This document shows positions 21,886 through 33,557 of a DNA stretch of 64,000 nt, one piece after another; the stretch's first letter is position 1, and every line of letters starts with the position of its first letter. Location: assembly GCA_963854735.1 (NCBI GenBank), contig OY978104.1, forward strand, positions 558,001 through 622,000, in the 5' to 3' direction. A model generated the notes under the pieces. The model searched no databases, had not been told where the DNA came from, and saw only the letters and a list, made by a program, of their open reading frames with translations. Made by a program: the position numbers and the translations under genes. The DNA is from Marvania coccoides. Lineage: Eukaryota; Chlorophyta; Trebouxiophyceae; Chlorellales; Chlorellaceae.

Positions 21886-22660
21886 ATTTGGCGAGTTTGG
21901 AGCTTCCCTGCGCAAAAAAATGGGGGTGAAACGGGGTGAGGTGGGGTTGGTGAGGGGTGAGGGGGTAGGGAAATAGAGGATGACAAGTAGCTAGGTTCTC
22001 AATCGACCATTGAACGGGTGCGAGGCGGGCGAAGAGTGAAAAAGGGGAAACATTGCGATCTAAAAGTGGATGTGGTGATATTTATGACATGGTGAACGTG
22101 CTGGCGCCGCGCATCAAGGGCGGGGCAGCGCTGGGAGGTAAAAACGGGGGGTGAGAGGCAACCCTCGTCCAAACCGAAGGCTTGGCCCCCGCCCAGCGCA
22201 CCAAATAGCCACCAGGCACCATTCACACACATCCGCCCCGCGAACAGCCGGTGCCCCGCCCTCCCCTTTCCATACTCAACCCCTTCAGTGGCACAGATGT
22301 GATTAGCTCCTCACCTGGCGTCAATCAACCGTGGACCGAACCCGCTGCGGACCAAGCTAACTCCGAAGTGGTTAGCTGCAAATTTGCAAAGGGCCTGGGG
22401 TGGGGAAGAACAGCACAAAGAGCGGCGGATTTTAGTCAGGCGGCAGCACAGCTCGCGAGGCCCTTTCTTTTCTGCCCCCCAAGCCAGTGCGAGTGACGAA
22501 AAAAAGGGATTTCGGCGCTGGTTTCGCATGCAAATGGAGGTAACGATATGCACCCCACGGCCCATCCCACCGCACGATGAGAAGTGCACCGTCCCGGAGG
22601 CTTTTATCGATTAAAAAATTCTCACTTCCGGCACACTTTTAAACTAGTTCGACCTCCAGA
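21886..22660. promoter_or_regulatory. Divergent spacer, ADP/ATP carrier and DGD synthase
   Basis: 775 bases between two divergent starts. It must hold both promoters and perhaps a 5' leader intron of the ADP/ATP carrier, as an acceptor-like TTGCGCAG precedes its ATG. No other element recognised; ORFs are short. Confidence 0.4.
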
Positions 22661-24958
22661 ATGCCTCCTGCGGGCAGCGATGACACCGGCGCAGGTCTCA
22701 GTGCAGCGGACGGGTCTGCATCTACGCCTCCCGACGCCCCAGGCAGCCCTCTGGCATTGCCGCTGCAGCTGGGAACAACCCTCCACATTCCGCGCTCCCC
22801 TGCCTCCTTCGCCTTCGCCCTGGACGAACTGGAACGGGAATTTGACGAGATCGACGAAGAGGAGACAGAAACAGCGCTCAGCGAGGGAAGGAGCCCCCCC
22901 GCCGGCGCCGCACCCCGCCGTCACATTGACTTCACCAGCTTGGCAACGCTAGGAGAAGAGGGCGAAAGGGAGGTGGAGGAAGTGGGATACTCGAAGGAAG
23001 AAGCCCTTCGTCGGGCTGCGGCTGCAGAAGCCCTTGAATCTCACCCTTTAGAGTTCGTTTCGCAGTTTCCCAACGTGGCCATCGTGACCACCGCCTCGCT
23101 GCCTTGGCTGACCGGAACAGCGGTGAATCCTGCGCTCAGAGCGGCCTACTTGTGGCGAAGAGGGCACGCGGTGACGCTGGTGGTCCCGTGGGTGGCCCCC
23201 GCAGACCAGCCGCGCCTTTTTCCTGACGGGACGGTGTATCAAACGCCAGAGGCGCAAGCGGCGGCGGTGGTGGAAGCTTTGCAGAAGCGGGTGCCGTTCC
23301 CGCTGCCGCCCCACGCGGGACGGTCGGACGCGCACGCCCACGGCTTCAGTTTGGTATTCTACCCAGGCAGGTACGGGCAGAAAGAGAAAAGGGGGGGGGG
23401 GGATTCAGCGCTTGGTCATTTTTTTTTTTAATGTTCAAGAAGGGTTTGAAATGGTCTTTTGGGGGTATTTTTTAAGCCAGATATCTAAACATTGATTGGC
23501 TTTCGCTGTTTCGCTTGACGGTATAGGTATGAGCCTGCCTTGGGGTCTATCATCCCCACCGTTGACATCCAGGCGCTGCTGCCAGCGGCTGACTGCATCG
23601 TGCTGGAGGAGCCTGAGCACCTCACGTGGTACCACACGGGCAGGCGATGGACGCGGGCGTTCCCCAGGCACGTCCCTGTGGTCGGAATTATGCACACAAA
23701 CTACGTGGACTATGGTGAGAGAGAAATTTTACAATTAAAACGCAATTTTTGTTAGGGAAATTCTTGATTCACAAAAATTGGCTTTTTAACTTCGAGCTTG
23801 ACACCAAAATGCGAAGTCGTACAGCATAATGAAATAGCTGCTCTTCAACCTTACATTTTCGTTTAAATTGTTGCAGCTCGACGGGTGGCGGGCGAGGCGG
23901 CGGCGGCCACGCTCAAGCGACTTAACCGCTTCCTCTGCCGGCAGCACACCCACAAGGTCATCAAACTCAGCGACGCAGTGCAGGACCTGGTGCGTCAGGA
24001 GACTTGTTTCGTGCATGGCGTCTCCCACGCCTTTCTAGCAGTGGGAGAGGAGCGAGCGGAGGCTGTGAGCGCCGCGGCAGCTAGTGGAGTCGCTCCTCCG
24101 CCCTTTTCGCGCGGGATTTATTTCCTGGGGAAGGCGCTGTGGGCGAAAGGGTTTGAAGAGCTGCTGGACCGGTTTTCGGAGCACAAAGCGCGGTGCGATA
24201 TTGCAGGCAAAGCGTTCGAAGCTGCGGCAGCAAGGGCGGGAGAAACAAAGGCAGGGGGGTCAGAAATGGCGGCGCCGGCACTGCGGCGGTGTCCGGAGGT
24301 GGACGTTTACGGCAAAGGGGAGCAGCTGGGGGCGATTCAAGCGGCGGCGGAGGCGCGAGAGCTGCCGCTGCGGTTCCGGGGCGCTAAAGACCACCTGTCC
24401 CCAGATATGGCAGCGTACCGCGCGTTCGTCAACCCCTCCACCTCCGACGTCGTCGCCACCACCACCGCAGAAGCCCTGGCCATGGGAAAATGGGTCCTGG
24501 TGCCTCGGCACCCCTGCAACGATTTCTTCTCGAGCTTCGCCAACTGCCTGGTCTACGCCTCCCCCGAGGAGTTTTCGGCGGCGGTAGAGCGGTGCCTGGC
24601 GCACGACCCCGCACCGTTGACCCCTGAGGAGCTGCGGCGGCTGTCTTGGGAGTGCGCCACCGATCGCTTTCTCTTTTGTTGCGCTTCGACCGAAGTCGGG
24701 CGAGGGCCGCCACTGGCGCGGGTGGCTGCGAAAACGGGGTGGCTGGGGTACAACGTCGGGTACCAGGTGTATGCGGTGGCCACGGGAGTGTTAGATTGGG
24801 TGCAAAAAGGCAAGAGTAAAGGCTTGTCGGCGTCCACGGCCAACCTTCAAAACGGCAACGCAGCAGCAGAGGGGGACGGCGGTGGTCGTGGTGGTGATGA
24901 AGAGAGGGTGCAATCTCATGCGCTGAGCATGAGCATGGGCACGGTAAGCTCGCCGTGA
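22661..24958 (+). CDS. DGD1: Digalactosyldiacylglycerol synthase (GT4 family)
   Basis: Transfers galactose from UDP-galactose to monogalactosyldiacylglycerol on the plastid outer envelope, making a bulk thylakoid lipid. Three exons, 22661-23370, 23527-23714 and 23877-24958, give 659 aa. The GT4 core begins near residue 140 ([20 protein letters not shown], the nucleotide-sugar domain start) and continues with [66 protein letters not shown], then the C-terminal domain with [19 protein letters not shown] and [20 protein letters not shown]. These follow DGD1/DGD2 closely. The first ~135 residues are an acidic extension ([15 protein letters not shown]) not like a transit peptide. The C-terminus is disordered. 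DGD1 versus DGD2 cannot be decided without a tree. Confidence 0.88.
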
Positions 24959-25398
24959 GCGAGCAGCAGCAGCGTAGTTTTGTTTTTAGTTGAGCGGAAA
25001 CTTTATAAATACAGCGTAGCTTTTTTTCTTTATGATTATATACCCCGTTCTGACTCGTTTTTTTCTTCCATCGCTTGCCGAATTTAATGTGCGCGGCAAG
25101 GAGGATATGACCTACACTGATAATTGAGAGGGGCTTTGTTTGTTTCTCATTTCCGAGACTTTCCCCCGTGAATATTTTTTCTTGTTTTTTCCCTTCAAAT
25201 TTTTGATCAACGTAGTGCTTACAAAATGTATACCCGTACTTGAAGTAATATATACAGGCAGCCTACTTGCAAGCAGCAAAATTTAATGACGAGGAACATG
25301 CAAGCCTCCTGTCATACGGTGTGGAACATGCAAATTTTTATTATTAATAATTATTATTGAATAGCAAGGGAAAGTAAACACGATGTGACAACTCTACG
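24959..25398. other. Convergent 3' spacer
   Basis: Tail-to-tail spacer between DGD synthase and the quinone reductase gene, AT-rich, with no coding potential. No TGTAA seen close to the DGD stop. Confidence 0.45.
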
Positions 25399-26448
25399 TC
25401 ACACAACAGCGATGACAATGTTTCCTTGTTTGTGGCCTGAATCCGCCAACACGTGCGCCTCCACGATTCTCTCCAGCGGAAAGCGGTGGCCAATCACGGG
25501 TTTAAGTTTTCCTGCCTCCACAAGATCCGCCAAAAATCGAATGTCCTCGGGACTTTCGTCCGCCGGTCCAGCGAAGACTCGCTTGGTGCTCGTCATCGCC
25601 ACCCACGGAATCGTGAGCATCTGCGGAAGCCCTGCCGCGACCAGCAGCAGGCGCCCTTTTCTGCTGAGCGAGCCTTTGCACCCTGAAAAGGAGAGAATGC
25701 CCACGTTATCCATAATAACATCGTAAACCTCTCCGTTTTTCGTGAAGTCCTCTTTGGTGTAGTCAATCACGGCGTCGGCCCCAATCGATTTCACGAGATC
25801 CACATTGGCTGTGCTACAAACGCCGGTAACTTGAGCCCCGAAGGATTTCGCCATCTGGACTGCTGTCGAGCCGACTGCGCCAGAGGCGCCGATGACGAGC
25901 ACCTTCTCCCCGGGCTGCACTTTCGCCATGCTTCTCAAATACGTCAGAGCGGTTAGACCGCCAAAGGGTGTGGCAGCCGCGATTTCGTACGACATTTCCG
26001 ATGGTATGACTGCCACTGCGCAGTCTTCACGCACACACCGGTACTCAGCGTGGCCGCCCATTCCCATCCCCGTGGCTGCAAACACCCTATCCCCTGTTTT
26101 AAACTTGGTTACGCTGGAGCCGACTGATTCCACTTGGCCAGCTAGATCTGTCCCTAAGATTGGATTTTTGGGCCGGAAAACCCCAAAAATGAGGCGTACG
26201 AACACGCCAAACCCTGTGGGCACCCTCAAGCTGCGGACTCTGGAGTCACCAACAGACACGGTGGTGACATGGATTTTAACCAGGATTTCGTTGGCTTTGG
26301 GGGTGGGTTTGTCCACGTCTTTGACCTCAACCACGTCGGGGGCGCCGTATTCTGTGTAGACAGCTGCTTTCATCGAGGGGCGCGGAGGAGCTGCGGCGTC
26401 CGTCGGAGTTGCGTCGGAATTGCCAGGTTTGCTGGAAAGGCCTCCCAT
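25399..26448 (-). CDS. Zinc-independent MDR oxidoreductase (quinone reductase-like)
   Basis: NAD(P)H-dependent reductase of the medium-chain dehydrogenase family. One uninterrupted exon, 349 aa, unlike its multi-exon neighbours. The family blocks are present: MKAAVYTEYGAPDVVEVKDV, LGTDLAGQVESVG, FKTGDRVFA, AATPFGGLTALTYL and the Rossmann motif VLVIGASGAVGSTAVQMAK, then GADAVIDYT. The Cys/His ligands of structural and catalytic zinc are absent, as in quinone reductases. The N-terminus MGGLSSKPGNS fits an N-myristoylation signal (Gly2, Ser6, Lys7), so membrane attachment is possible. The ~25 residues before MKAAVY are extra compared with bacterial relatives. The lack of introns and bacterial-like sequence could reflect gene transfer or retroposition. 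Confidence 0.88.
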   Translation of the reverse strand: MGGLSSKPGNSDATPTDAAAPPRPSMKAAVYTEYGAPDVVEVKDVDKPTPKANEILVKIHVTTVSVGDSRVRSLRVPTGFGVFVRLIFGVFRPKNPILGTDLAGQVESVGSSVTKFKTGDRVFAATGMGMGGHAEYRCVREDCAVAVIPSEMSYEIAAATPFGGLTALTYLRSMAKVQPGEKVLVIGASGAVGSTAVQMAKSFGAQVTGVCSTANVDLVKSIGADAVIDYTKEDFTKNGEVYDVIMDNVGILSFSGCKGSLSRKGRLLLVAAGLPQMLTIPWVAMTSTKRVFAGPADESPEDIRFLADLVEAGKLKPVIGHRFPLERIVEAHVLADSGHKQGNIVIAVV

Positions 26449-26740
26449 TGTCTGATTGATGTCTAAGGTGGGCTACGCGTGTATGTGGGCTCCTGGAACC
26501 GCGATGTACAGATGCAGCCTGTTTCAGTGGGCAAAAAAGTTCCAATCGAAATATGTGCTTGCACTAAGTAATCATTGCAAGCAAATACCTTGCGGGTTCT
26601 TTCAGCGAGGTGGGTGAAGGAGGCGACTCCACAGAGATCTAAAATTTAAACTATTGTGCAAGAGCGAAAGACTTGGCGGCACAACGCTGTTTACAACGGT
26701 CACGCAAAAAGTATTTTGGCTTTTTATAATCGATAAATTG

Positions 26741-27424
26741 ATGGAGGATTTAGAGTGAACGCGTTGGTACTTCAAAGAAGTTCACGTCGTGACGAACAGA
26801 TTCTTCTGTTGTTTTCAAAATTTGCAGCAATTTCTCCATAATTGCATTCCGACAGGCTTTTAAATGATTCAATAAAATTTGAAACCCCATTTTTAAAGTA
26901 ATTCTGAGTGCTTGATGCTTAGGCTGGAATTTTTGCTTTCAAAAACACAAATTTTATTTTCCGCCCGACTGCTTAAGGTTTCGCCGCACCCAGCAGGAAG
27001 AGGGCACCTCTAACGCCACGCATTTTCATTCAGATATACCAAATTTGAGCCGCTGCTGACAGCAGCGTCCAAGGGCGACCTCGCAACGGTGCAGCGCCGC
27101 CTGCAAAATGCCTCTGAACTCGCAGCTGAGCACAACATCCGCCCCGCCTCCGCTGTCGTCGAAAGCCTCTCAGACCCGAATTTCAGGTACAGCGCACTGC
27201 ACTGGGCAGCGCGCGAAGGCCACGTGGACGTCATGCGGGCCTTGGTTGACTTTGGCGTTGATTTGGAGGCTCAAAGCAGTCGAGGTCTGACCCCGCTCGC
27301 TGTGGCTTGCATTATCAACCAACGCAGCGCCGTGACGTTTCTGCTGGATCATGGCGCCGCCGTAGATGCCCGGGACAAAGGCAGCGATTACGAAAGCGTT
27401 GCGTCTGGGGACTGGGTTTACTAA
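26741..27424 (+). CDS. Small ankyrin-repeat protein
   Basis: Exons 26741-26754 and 27034-27424 give 134 aa. The first exon supplies only MEDL and two bases of the next codon; it is the one upstream ATG whose phase and GT donor fit the acceptor at 27033. The second exon encodes three ankyrin-type units: FEPLLTAASKGDLATVQRRL, YSALHWAAREGHVDVMRALV and GLTPLAVACIINQRSAVTFL followed by LDHGAAVDARDKG. Ankyrin repeats bind partner proteins; nothing shows which. The short length and abrupt end (SGDWVY) could mean that a further exon is missed. Moderately sure of the repeat call, less of the ends. Confidence 0.62.
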
Positions 27425-27865
27425 AATGTAATGAAAGAAAGAAAGAAAGTAAAGGAAAGAAGAAGTGCTGCCTGTAGCACTAAACCTTGAATAATTCAGG
27501 TTGAAAACCTTGAAACCTAGTTTATAAAATATGTTTCACTTGAAATGGTATTAATTTTCTCCCTTGTCGACTGTGTAGACTGTGTGTACCGCCACGACTT
27601 AATTTTATTTTATGCGCCAGGGTTCGTTATAAAGGTAGCGAAGCATGCACGATAAAAAACAATGTCCTCGCTGTGCAAAATACATACAGTCAGTAGTGGG
27701 GGAGAAAAAAATTGAAAAAATGTAGCATGGAAATGGAAATGCAAGCAAAGAATAAATAAATAAACGAAAAGGGAGCAAACTAGAAATGAACCAAACCGAG
27801 GAAATGCGGTGCTTGCAGCGAGAGAAAAAGAGCTACTACTCATGTTTGTTTCGACGCCCTATCAT
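27425..27865. other. Convergent 3' spacer
   Basis: AT-rich spacer between the ankyrin gene and the 3' end of the minus-strand ABC1 kinase, with a GAAA-rich run near 27434-27450. No gene seen. Confidence 0.45.
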
Positions 27866-30714
27866 CTACCCCGCCCGCGCTGCTGCCACCTTCTGCTGCC
27901 GCTCTTCTATCGCAAACTGCGGCACGTGCTCCAGGATCTCGCGCTCCACCGCGCCCTGCACCCACATGGCCGCCTTGCGCAGCTTGGTCTCGCCTTTCTT
28001 TAGAGCGATGATGCGCTTCACCTCCGACAGGGTTGAGTGCGCAGGATCCAGCTGGTGGGACCTGAAGGAGCACATAAGGAAAGGAACCACGCAATGAGCC
28101 TTCCAACCGAAAAAAATGGCTTTATAATGACACGTATTTAATCCATAGCATGCAGCAGTTGCTTATTTTAAAGAGGAAAAAAAAATAAAAATTGTGGGTT
28201 TTAATCTTATTGGTTTGGGTATTCTACTTGCGTACCATCCCTCCAGCACCAGGGTGGTCACCACGGTGGCGCAGATGTGGCCAGGCAGGACCACTTGGTG
28301 CTGCCGCACCGTCTCCAGCACCGCAGCCAGGGCCTCTGCTCCGCTGCTGGTGTCGCCTTTCTTAAAGGCATCAGCCTCCCGCAGTCCCTTGAAGTGCCGC
28401 TCCAAATCCTGCCTGAAGGCGTCAGGGTCAGGACACGTCTGTTGCTCCCCCGCAAAGCGCAGTGTCCAGTTGGCCACCGCCCTCGCTTCCAGTCTCGAGA
28501 AAGCATCGAAAAGTCCCACCATGTTGATCTGGTCTTCAGTCGAAAGGCGCGTGGCCATGCCTGCGTCTAACAGCACTATTTTAGCCTGCAGCACGGCGGC
28601 GTCAGCAGCGGCCAGCGCTTCTGTGGGGTCCCAGCCGAAGGCACTCCCGAAGCGACGAGCCAAGGAGCGCGCCCCGTGCAGCGCAGCGGCACCTAATGCG
28701 CCGCCTGGGGGCTCTAGCCGCACCAAAATGTTTCCAGGGTGCTACACAAAGGAAGGAATCGCAAGATAAGTAGGTCTCTCCCGACACTAACAATTGCAAA
28801 ATAAAAGTCCTAACAGGCTGTAATTGCTGGTTTTTATTGCAATTATGACCGTCCAAGTCGTGCTTTTGCTGCCGTTGCTCACCAGATCGGAGTGCACCAG
28901 ATTGTCTACGACCAGCATGTGCAGCATCGTGCGGGCGCCAACCACGGCCAGCTCGGAGTTGAAGGGGGCGCCAGCGCCGCGCGAGACGTAGCTGGAGATG
29001 TGCTCTCCCTCCTCAAAGGTCTCCACCAGCACCGCAGGGGAGACCAGGGGGTAGAGGGGCACCGGGAAGGATACTTTGTTCTCTCGCCTGCAAAAAGTAG
29101 GAACGGCAGTCGATCAAGGGATTCAGTCAGGGGTGAAAAAGAAAGAACACCGGCGAAAAAAAGACTTAAATGAAATAGAAAATAGGAGGGGTTAAGGTAT
29201 TTGCCGGCACTCTCAATAAAAAATTTGCCCCCCAAAACGGTCACCCTCACCCGAAAAAGGCTCTCTTCTTACCTGAAATTGTAGTTAAATGCATGGAGGT
29301 AAAACCCTTCCCGCCCCAAGTCCACCTGCTCCCGCAGCGGCGCCGCAAACTGCTCCAAACTTTCCTCCAGCCTGAAAGCCTGCAGCGCCGGCAGCGAGCC
29401 AACCACTCTCGCCGCCGCCAGCATCAGCGCAAAGTCGCGCTCGATGGCTTCGCTGACGCCCGGGTGCCTCACTTTGACGGCCACCACTGAGCCGTCCTTC
29501 ATTCCGGTGAGGCGGGCGCCGGCGCCTGACAGCACGCCACGGTGGATTTGGCCGATGCTGCCGCTCGCGACGGGGGAGGTCTCGAAGGAGGAGAACAGCG
29601 CGTCGAGGTCAAACCCGAATGCCTGAAACATATTCAGAAAGACAGAGTGGTCAGAGGGTGGAAGAAGGGAGGAAAAGTTTAGAACGAAACAAGAATCGCC
29701 GTGTCAAATGCCATGCAGTTTAAATACATTCGCGGAAGAAAATCTTTCGACATTTTAAACGAAATCATGCAAAACACGTTTTTATTTCTCATTTATTTGC
29801 ACTTTCTTATTTTCACCGCTCCTCAAAAAAAAATAAAAAATAAAAAAAATGATGGTTTTTCTCACCTCTTGCACCGCCCTTTCCGTGTAGGGGAACGGGT
29901 GCGAGGGCGCCTGCGTGTGCAGGTGCTCCAGCTCCTTGCACATATCGGGCGGAAACAGGTCCGCCCGTGTGGCAGCCCACTGACCCCACTTAATAAACGC
30001 CGGGCCTGCTCTCTCCAATGTTTTGCGCAGCAGCCGCAGCCACTCAGCGCGCCTGACACCGTACCCCACCGCTATAGGCGCCGAAAACGCCGCGGGGGCG
30101 AACAGAGACAGCAGCCACAGCAGACGCAGCATGGAACACGCAGCGCGCCACAGCGCGTGGTACCACAGCTGCCCCGCCGCCGCTGCAGCCAGCAGGTCGG
30201 CTTCTTCCGCCGCCACCATGTGCGCTTTTTCGTCCTCTGTCACCGGGAGGTAGTAACACCACGCCAGCGGGTCGCTGCGGGTGGCAGCTTCGAGGAGAAA
30301 CAGCGACGCCAGGCGCACCCAGTGAGAGCTGCACTGAGTAGTGTAGAGCGCGTTAATGATGGCCACGCGGTAGTTAAAGCCGAAGGCCCAGTCGCTGCGC
30401 GCCCGGAGGTGCTCTTGGACCCGCCGCCACCACAGCCGCTGCTGTTCCTTTGACAAAACTGACGATGTTTTGGAAAGAAAAGCGGCAGCTGGAAAGGCGG
30501 TGGAAAAAGCGCGTGAGGAGCGCGGTGGGAGGGCGGGGAGACGGCGGGAGGCTGTGGCCGCCCAGGAGGGCCGCCAATGGGTGGTGAGGCGGCGGGAGGA
30601 TGAAGCAGCAGCAGCAGCGGTGGAGGAAGAAAAAGCGGCGGTGTTTGCTGCTTTTCCTTCTGTGGCGAAGCGAGCGGCGGCTAGAAGCTGCCGCAAAGCC
30701 GCCGCCCGTGACAT
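27866..30714 (-). CDS. ABC1/UbiB atypical kinase, ADCK2-like
   Basis: Member of the AarF/UbiB family, linked to quinone and lipid metabolism in mitochondria and plastids. Five minus-strand exons: 30714-29866, 29622-29273, 29087-28883, 28741-28236 and 28061-27866, about 701 aa. The first ~80 residues (Ala/Ser/Arg-rich, few acids) are an organellar presequence. Family motifs: the KxGQ region as AFIKWGQWAATRADLFPPD, the Ala-rich loop as VASGSIGQIHRG, the Lys of VAVKVRHPG, the catalytic loop HSDLHPGNI and the metal-binding LLDAGMA (DAG in place of DFG). The long inserts around the KxGQ motif and the C-terminal tail resemble ADCK2 rather than ADCK1/3, judged by memory. Mitochondrion or plastid cannot be told apart here. 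Runs of 14 and 9 G lie in the divergent spacer upstream. Confidence 0.86.
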
Positions 30715-31325
30715 TGATGTGAAAGGGGTTGGGGATTAATGGGAGTCTCTGTCTGCAAGCCCGTCTGTCGAGGCGGTGAAGGAAAAGCAGAAAGAGTGTC
30801 TAGAATGGAATCTGGAAACTTGGGGGGGGGGGGGGCAGGGGGGGGCAATCTGCACGTGATCAACTGACCACAGCGACATGGGATGGAGGCCTGCTGCATC
30901 CTTCAACGCGAAAAAACTCAAATGTAATTTGGTCAGAGAAGATTTTGCGATTTAGGGTGTTGTCGGGAGTGGCGTTACGTAGCTGCGAACTATTGAACAT
31001 GTTCTGTAGAATTCAATGTAGAATTTCAAACCCTATTAGCACTAGGCTGGCTCGCGCGAAAAAGAGGTTGAGCTCGAATTCGAAGATAGCTTCACACAAT
31101 TTTTCTCACACAAATAAAAACAAAATAATATCATATTTGCGTGTTTATCTTCCCTCTTCCGGGGCCACACGCCTGCCATTCCTTTTATTCACGCGATTAT
31201 TCTTCGAGAGCTTTATTCTCCGCACTGCTCTTTTCGCAGCCTTGACCTCGCTCCGGCTCCGTTTAAACCATTCCAACGAGTTGTACGCTCGCCAAATATA
31301 CTGATACTGACTGTATCGTCGCTAC
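30715..31325. promoter_or_regulatory. Divergent spacer with G-tracts
   Basis: 611 bases between the ABC1 kinase and PNRC-motif gene starts. It includes G14-CA-G9 at about 30822-30846, able in principle to form a G-quadruplex on the plus strand. No TATA box recognised. Confidence 0.4.
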
Positions 31326-32101
31326 ATGGCATCTGTGACGATCGCTCCCTCAGTCCTGCACTTTGCTCCAATGCCGGTGAGTTCCGCGGGTATCCAACGC
31401 GTTTGTCGGTCGTATTTTTTCGTTTCCGGGCCCGGACAGCGGTTGCGCACCGTTCAGATCTTCGCATTGCTGACGTCGACATTTTTCTCTCTCCCCCGCA
31501 GCGCCATGTATCTTTCAAGGGCGACCGGGACTCCCTTCTCGACGAACTCATCGTTGCCAGCCAAAAGAAGGCCATTGACGACAGCTCCCTCAAGGAGCGC
31601 TCTCTCGTGCCCTACTTCGATGACATGGTGAACCCCACCGCGCTGCTGCCCCTGCAGCAGAAGCCCTCTCGCAAGAAGCAGCCCCAATCCCAGCCCACCC
31701 AGCAGCCCGCAAAGCAGCGCAAGACCGCAAAGCAGCAGGCCCAAGCTGGCGCCTCGGTGAACTCCAACTCCAAGGCCTCCTCCAAGCAGGAGGTTTCAGC
31801 TCACGCCGGGCAGAAGCACCGTCGTGACCCCAGCTCCCGCAACCTCCCCGCCATGGCCACCAACTCTGCCGGGGGGCCGGCCATCTCATCTGGGCGCCGG
31901 TCCCCTCCGCACAAGCGCTTAGAGCAGCTGGACACGGCCTCCAGCGACGAGGTGATGCAGCCGGTGCGCTCTGGGCTGAAGTTCGCGGGCCCGGCGTTCA
32001 CCAACAGTCCCATGCCCGAAGCTCTGCCGCTGCCGACCACCGCCCTGCTGCTGAAAACCAACGAGGCAGCTGACCAGATGCGCCTGGGGCTGCTGCTGTA
32101 G
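31326..32101 (+). CDS. PNRC-motif protein, probable mRNA-decapping cofactor
   Basis: Exons 31326-31376 and 31502-32101 give 216 aa. The C-terminal segment KFAGPAFTNSPMPEALPLP matches the short motif shared by the PNRC family across eukaryotes (aromatic, AGP, FxNSP, then LPxP), which binds decapping factors such as DCP1. The rest is low complexity and basic: a Gln/Lys-rich stretch (QQKPSRKKQPQSQPTQQPAK) and a Ser/Asn-rich linker. The N-terminal block VSFKGDRDSLLDELIVASQ is helical and may be a second conserved element. No enzymatic domain is visible. By family knowledge it would act in the cytoplasm or nucleus linking mRNA decay factors; that role is inferred from the motif alone. Confidence 0.68.
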
Positions 32102-33557
32102 ACCACACCACCGCCATCGAAAAGCAGTGGAGAAGAGGCCATTTTTTATATCGTGCCTCGCGTAAGTTTGCATACTTACGCTCCGCTCCCTCTTTCGATT
32201 CTAGACCGTTTTTTCCTTTCCTTTTTCTGACAATCTTATTCAGTCCTACATTGTACTACGGGCGTGAGTCTGAAAAGCCGCCCGCATACCGTTCTATGGC
32301 TTTAATTCTACTTTTCCTCCCTTTTCCCCTCTCAATTCCATTGTTGGAACGCTGCGTGAGCTGTCGGCATTATTGAGGAGGGAGGAGAAGGAGAAAAATT
32401 CCTTCTCTCCCTCCGCCTGCCAACACTCCGTTCCAATACTTCACCATAGTCTTCACCATAGGTAGCTGTGTCACCCTTTCTGTACGGATAGGCAGCAATT
32501 CTTTTTTTGTTTCCAACCTGTTTCCCAACATATCTTCTTTCTCACTTTTCCTTTGCACAGAGCACCCGAAAATACAATTGATTGTACTTACCAACACCGC
32601 TTGCTTGTGTCTCTTTTCCTTTTTTCGCGCTCTGACCCCCGATATTTTTAGGGATTTTTCTTCTTTTTCGCTTCTTTTTAATTAAGTATTTCCCCCTTAC
32701 CGGTGTACCTTTTACCCCTTATCTCTTTCCATTTTGCGCAAAAGACGGAAACCAAATCAGCGAGTTTAAAGAGCTGCCAGCCCTGCCCCCTTTTGCCACC
32801 GTACCTCCTTTTTTGCGCTTCAACCTTTTTCCCTTCCCTCTATTATAATTACTCTGAATAATAATAACGGAATGCCCTCTTTCTAAGGATGAAACAATCG
32901 CCACGTTTGTTAGTTCCCTTTGAGAATGTGTAAGTAAGTTTCCTGAGAATATATTTCCTTCTTTCTTCCTCTCTTGTTGTTTTCTGTACGGCCATTTTTG
33001 TCGCACTCTTGCAAGTTGAATAGAATGTCTTGTTCCCTCCCTTGCCCCCCTGTGGCCAGGAGAGGAATTACGTTGCTTGCAGAGGCATGCCAATGCCCCT
33101 CCTGCTGTGCCCCTCCTGCTGTGCCCCTCCTGCTGTGCCCCTCGCTTTATTTCGGGCTGTCTATGGATCTGTGGAATTATAATGATACCAAACATCACAA
33201 AGTCTTTTTCAAGAAAAAAAATATTGTAATAAAATACCCCCTCCCATCTGTTCAACCTCTTAAGAAGGTGCAATTTCTTCTTGAGGATCATTTCATCTGT
33301 TTTTTCCCTTCCATCTCTGTAACGCCATTCTCACCAGGGCCCTCACAATCGCGACGCATGAAGTAGTAAACGGCTCCGGGAGTGTCCTGGAGGGGTCCTC
33401 ATGCCCAGCATGGTCCTACAGAAATACGAGGGAAAAAGCCATTCCGATGCTTCTCTCGACCCTCTAAAATAAAACCGGGCAATTTTAGACTCGTTAACAT
33501 ATAGAGCGTGCGCAACGAAGCGTAGCTGCGCATACTTGTACTGAACTAAATTAGAAA
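32102..33557. other. Long AT-rich spacer with a 14-bp minisatellite
   Basis: About 1.45 kb between the PNRC-motif gene and the next plus-strand gene. It is pyrimidine-rich on the plus strand and holds only short ORFs. A 14-bp minisatellite lies at 33094-33143. The first part is likely 3' untranslated sequence. Confidence 0.45.
33094..33143. repeat. 14-bp minisatellite
   Basis: Three perfect tandem copies of TGCCCCTCCTGCTG starting at 33094, 33108 and 33122, plus eight bases of a fourth to 33143. Confidence 0.92.
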
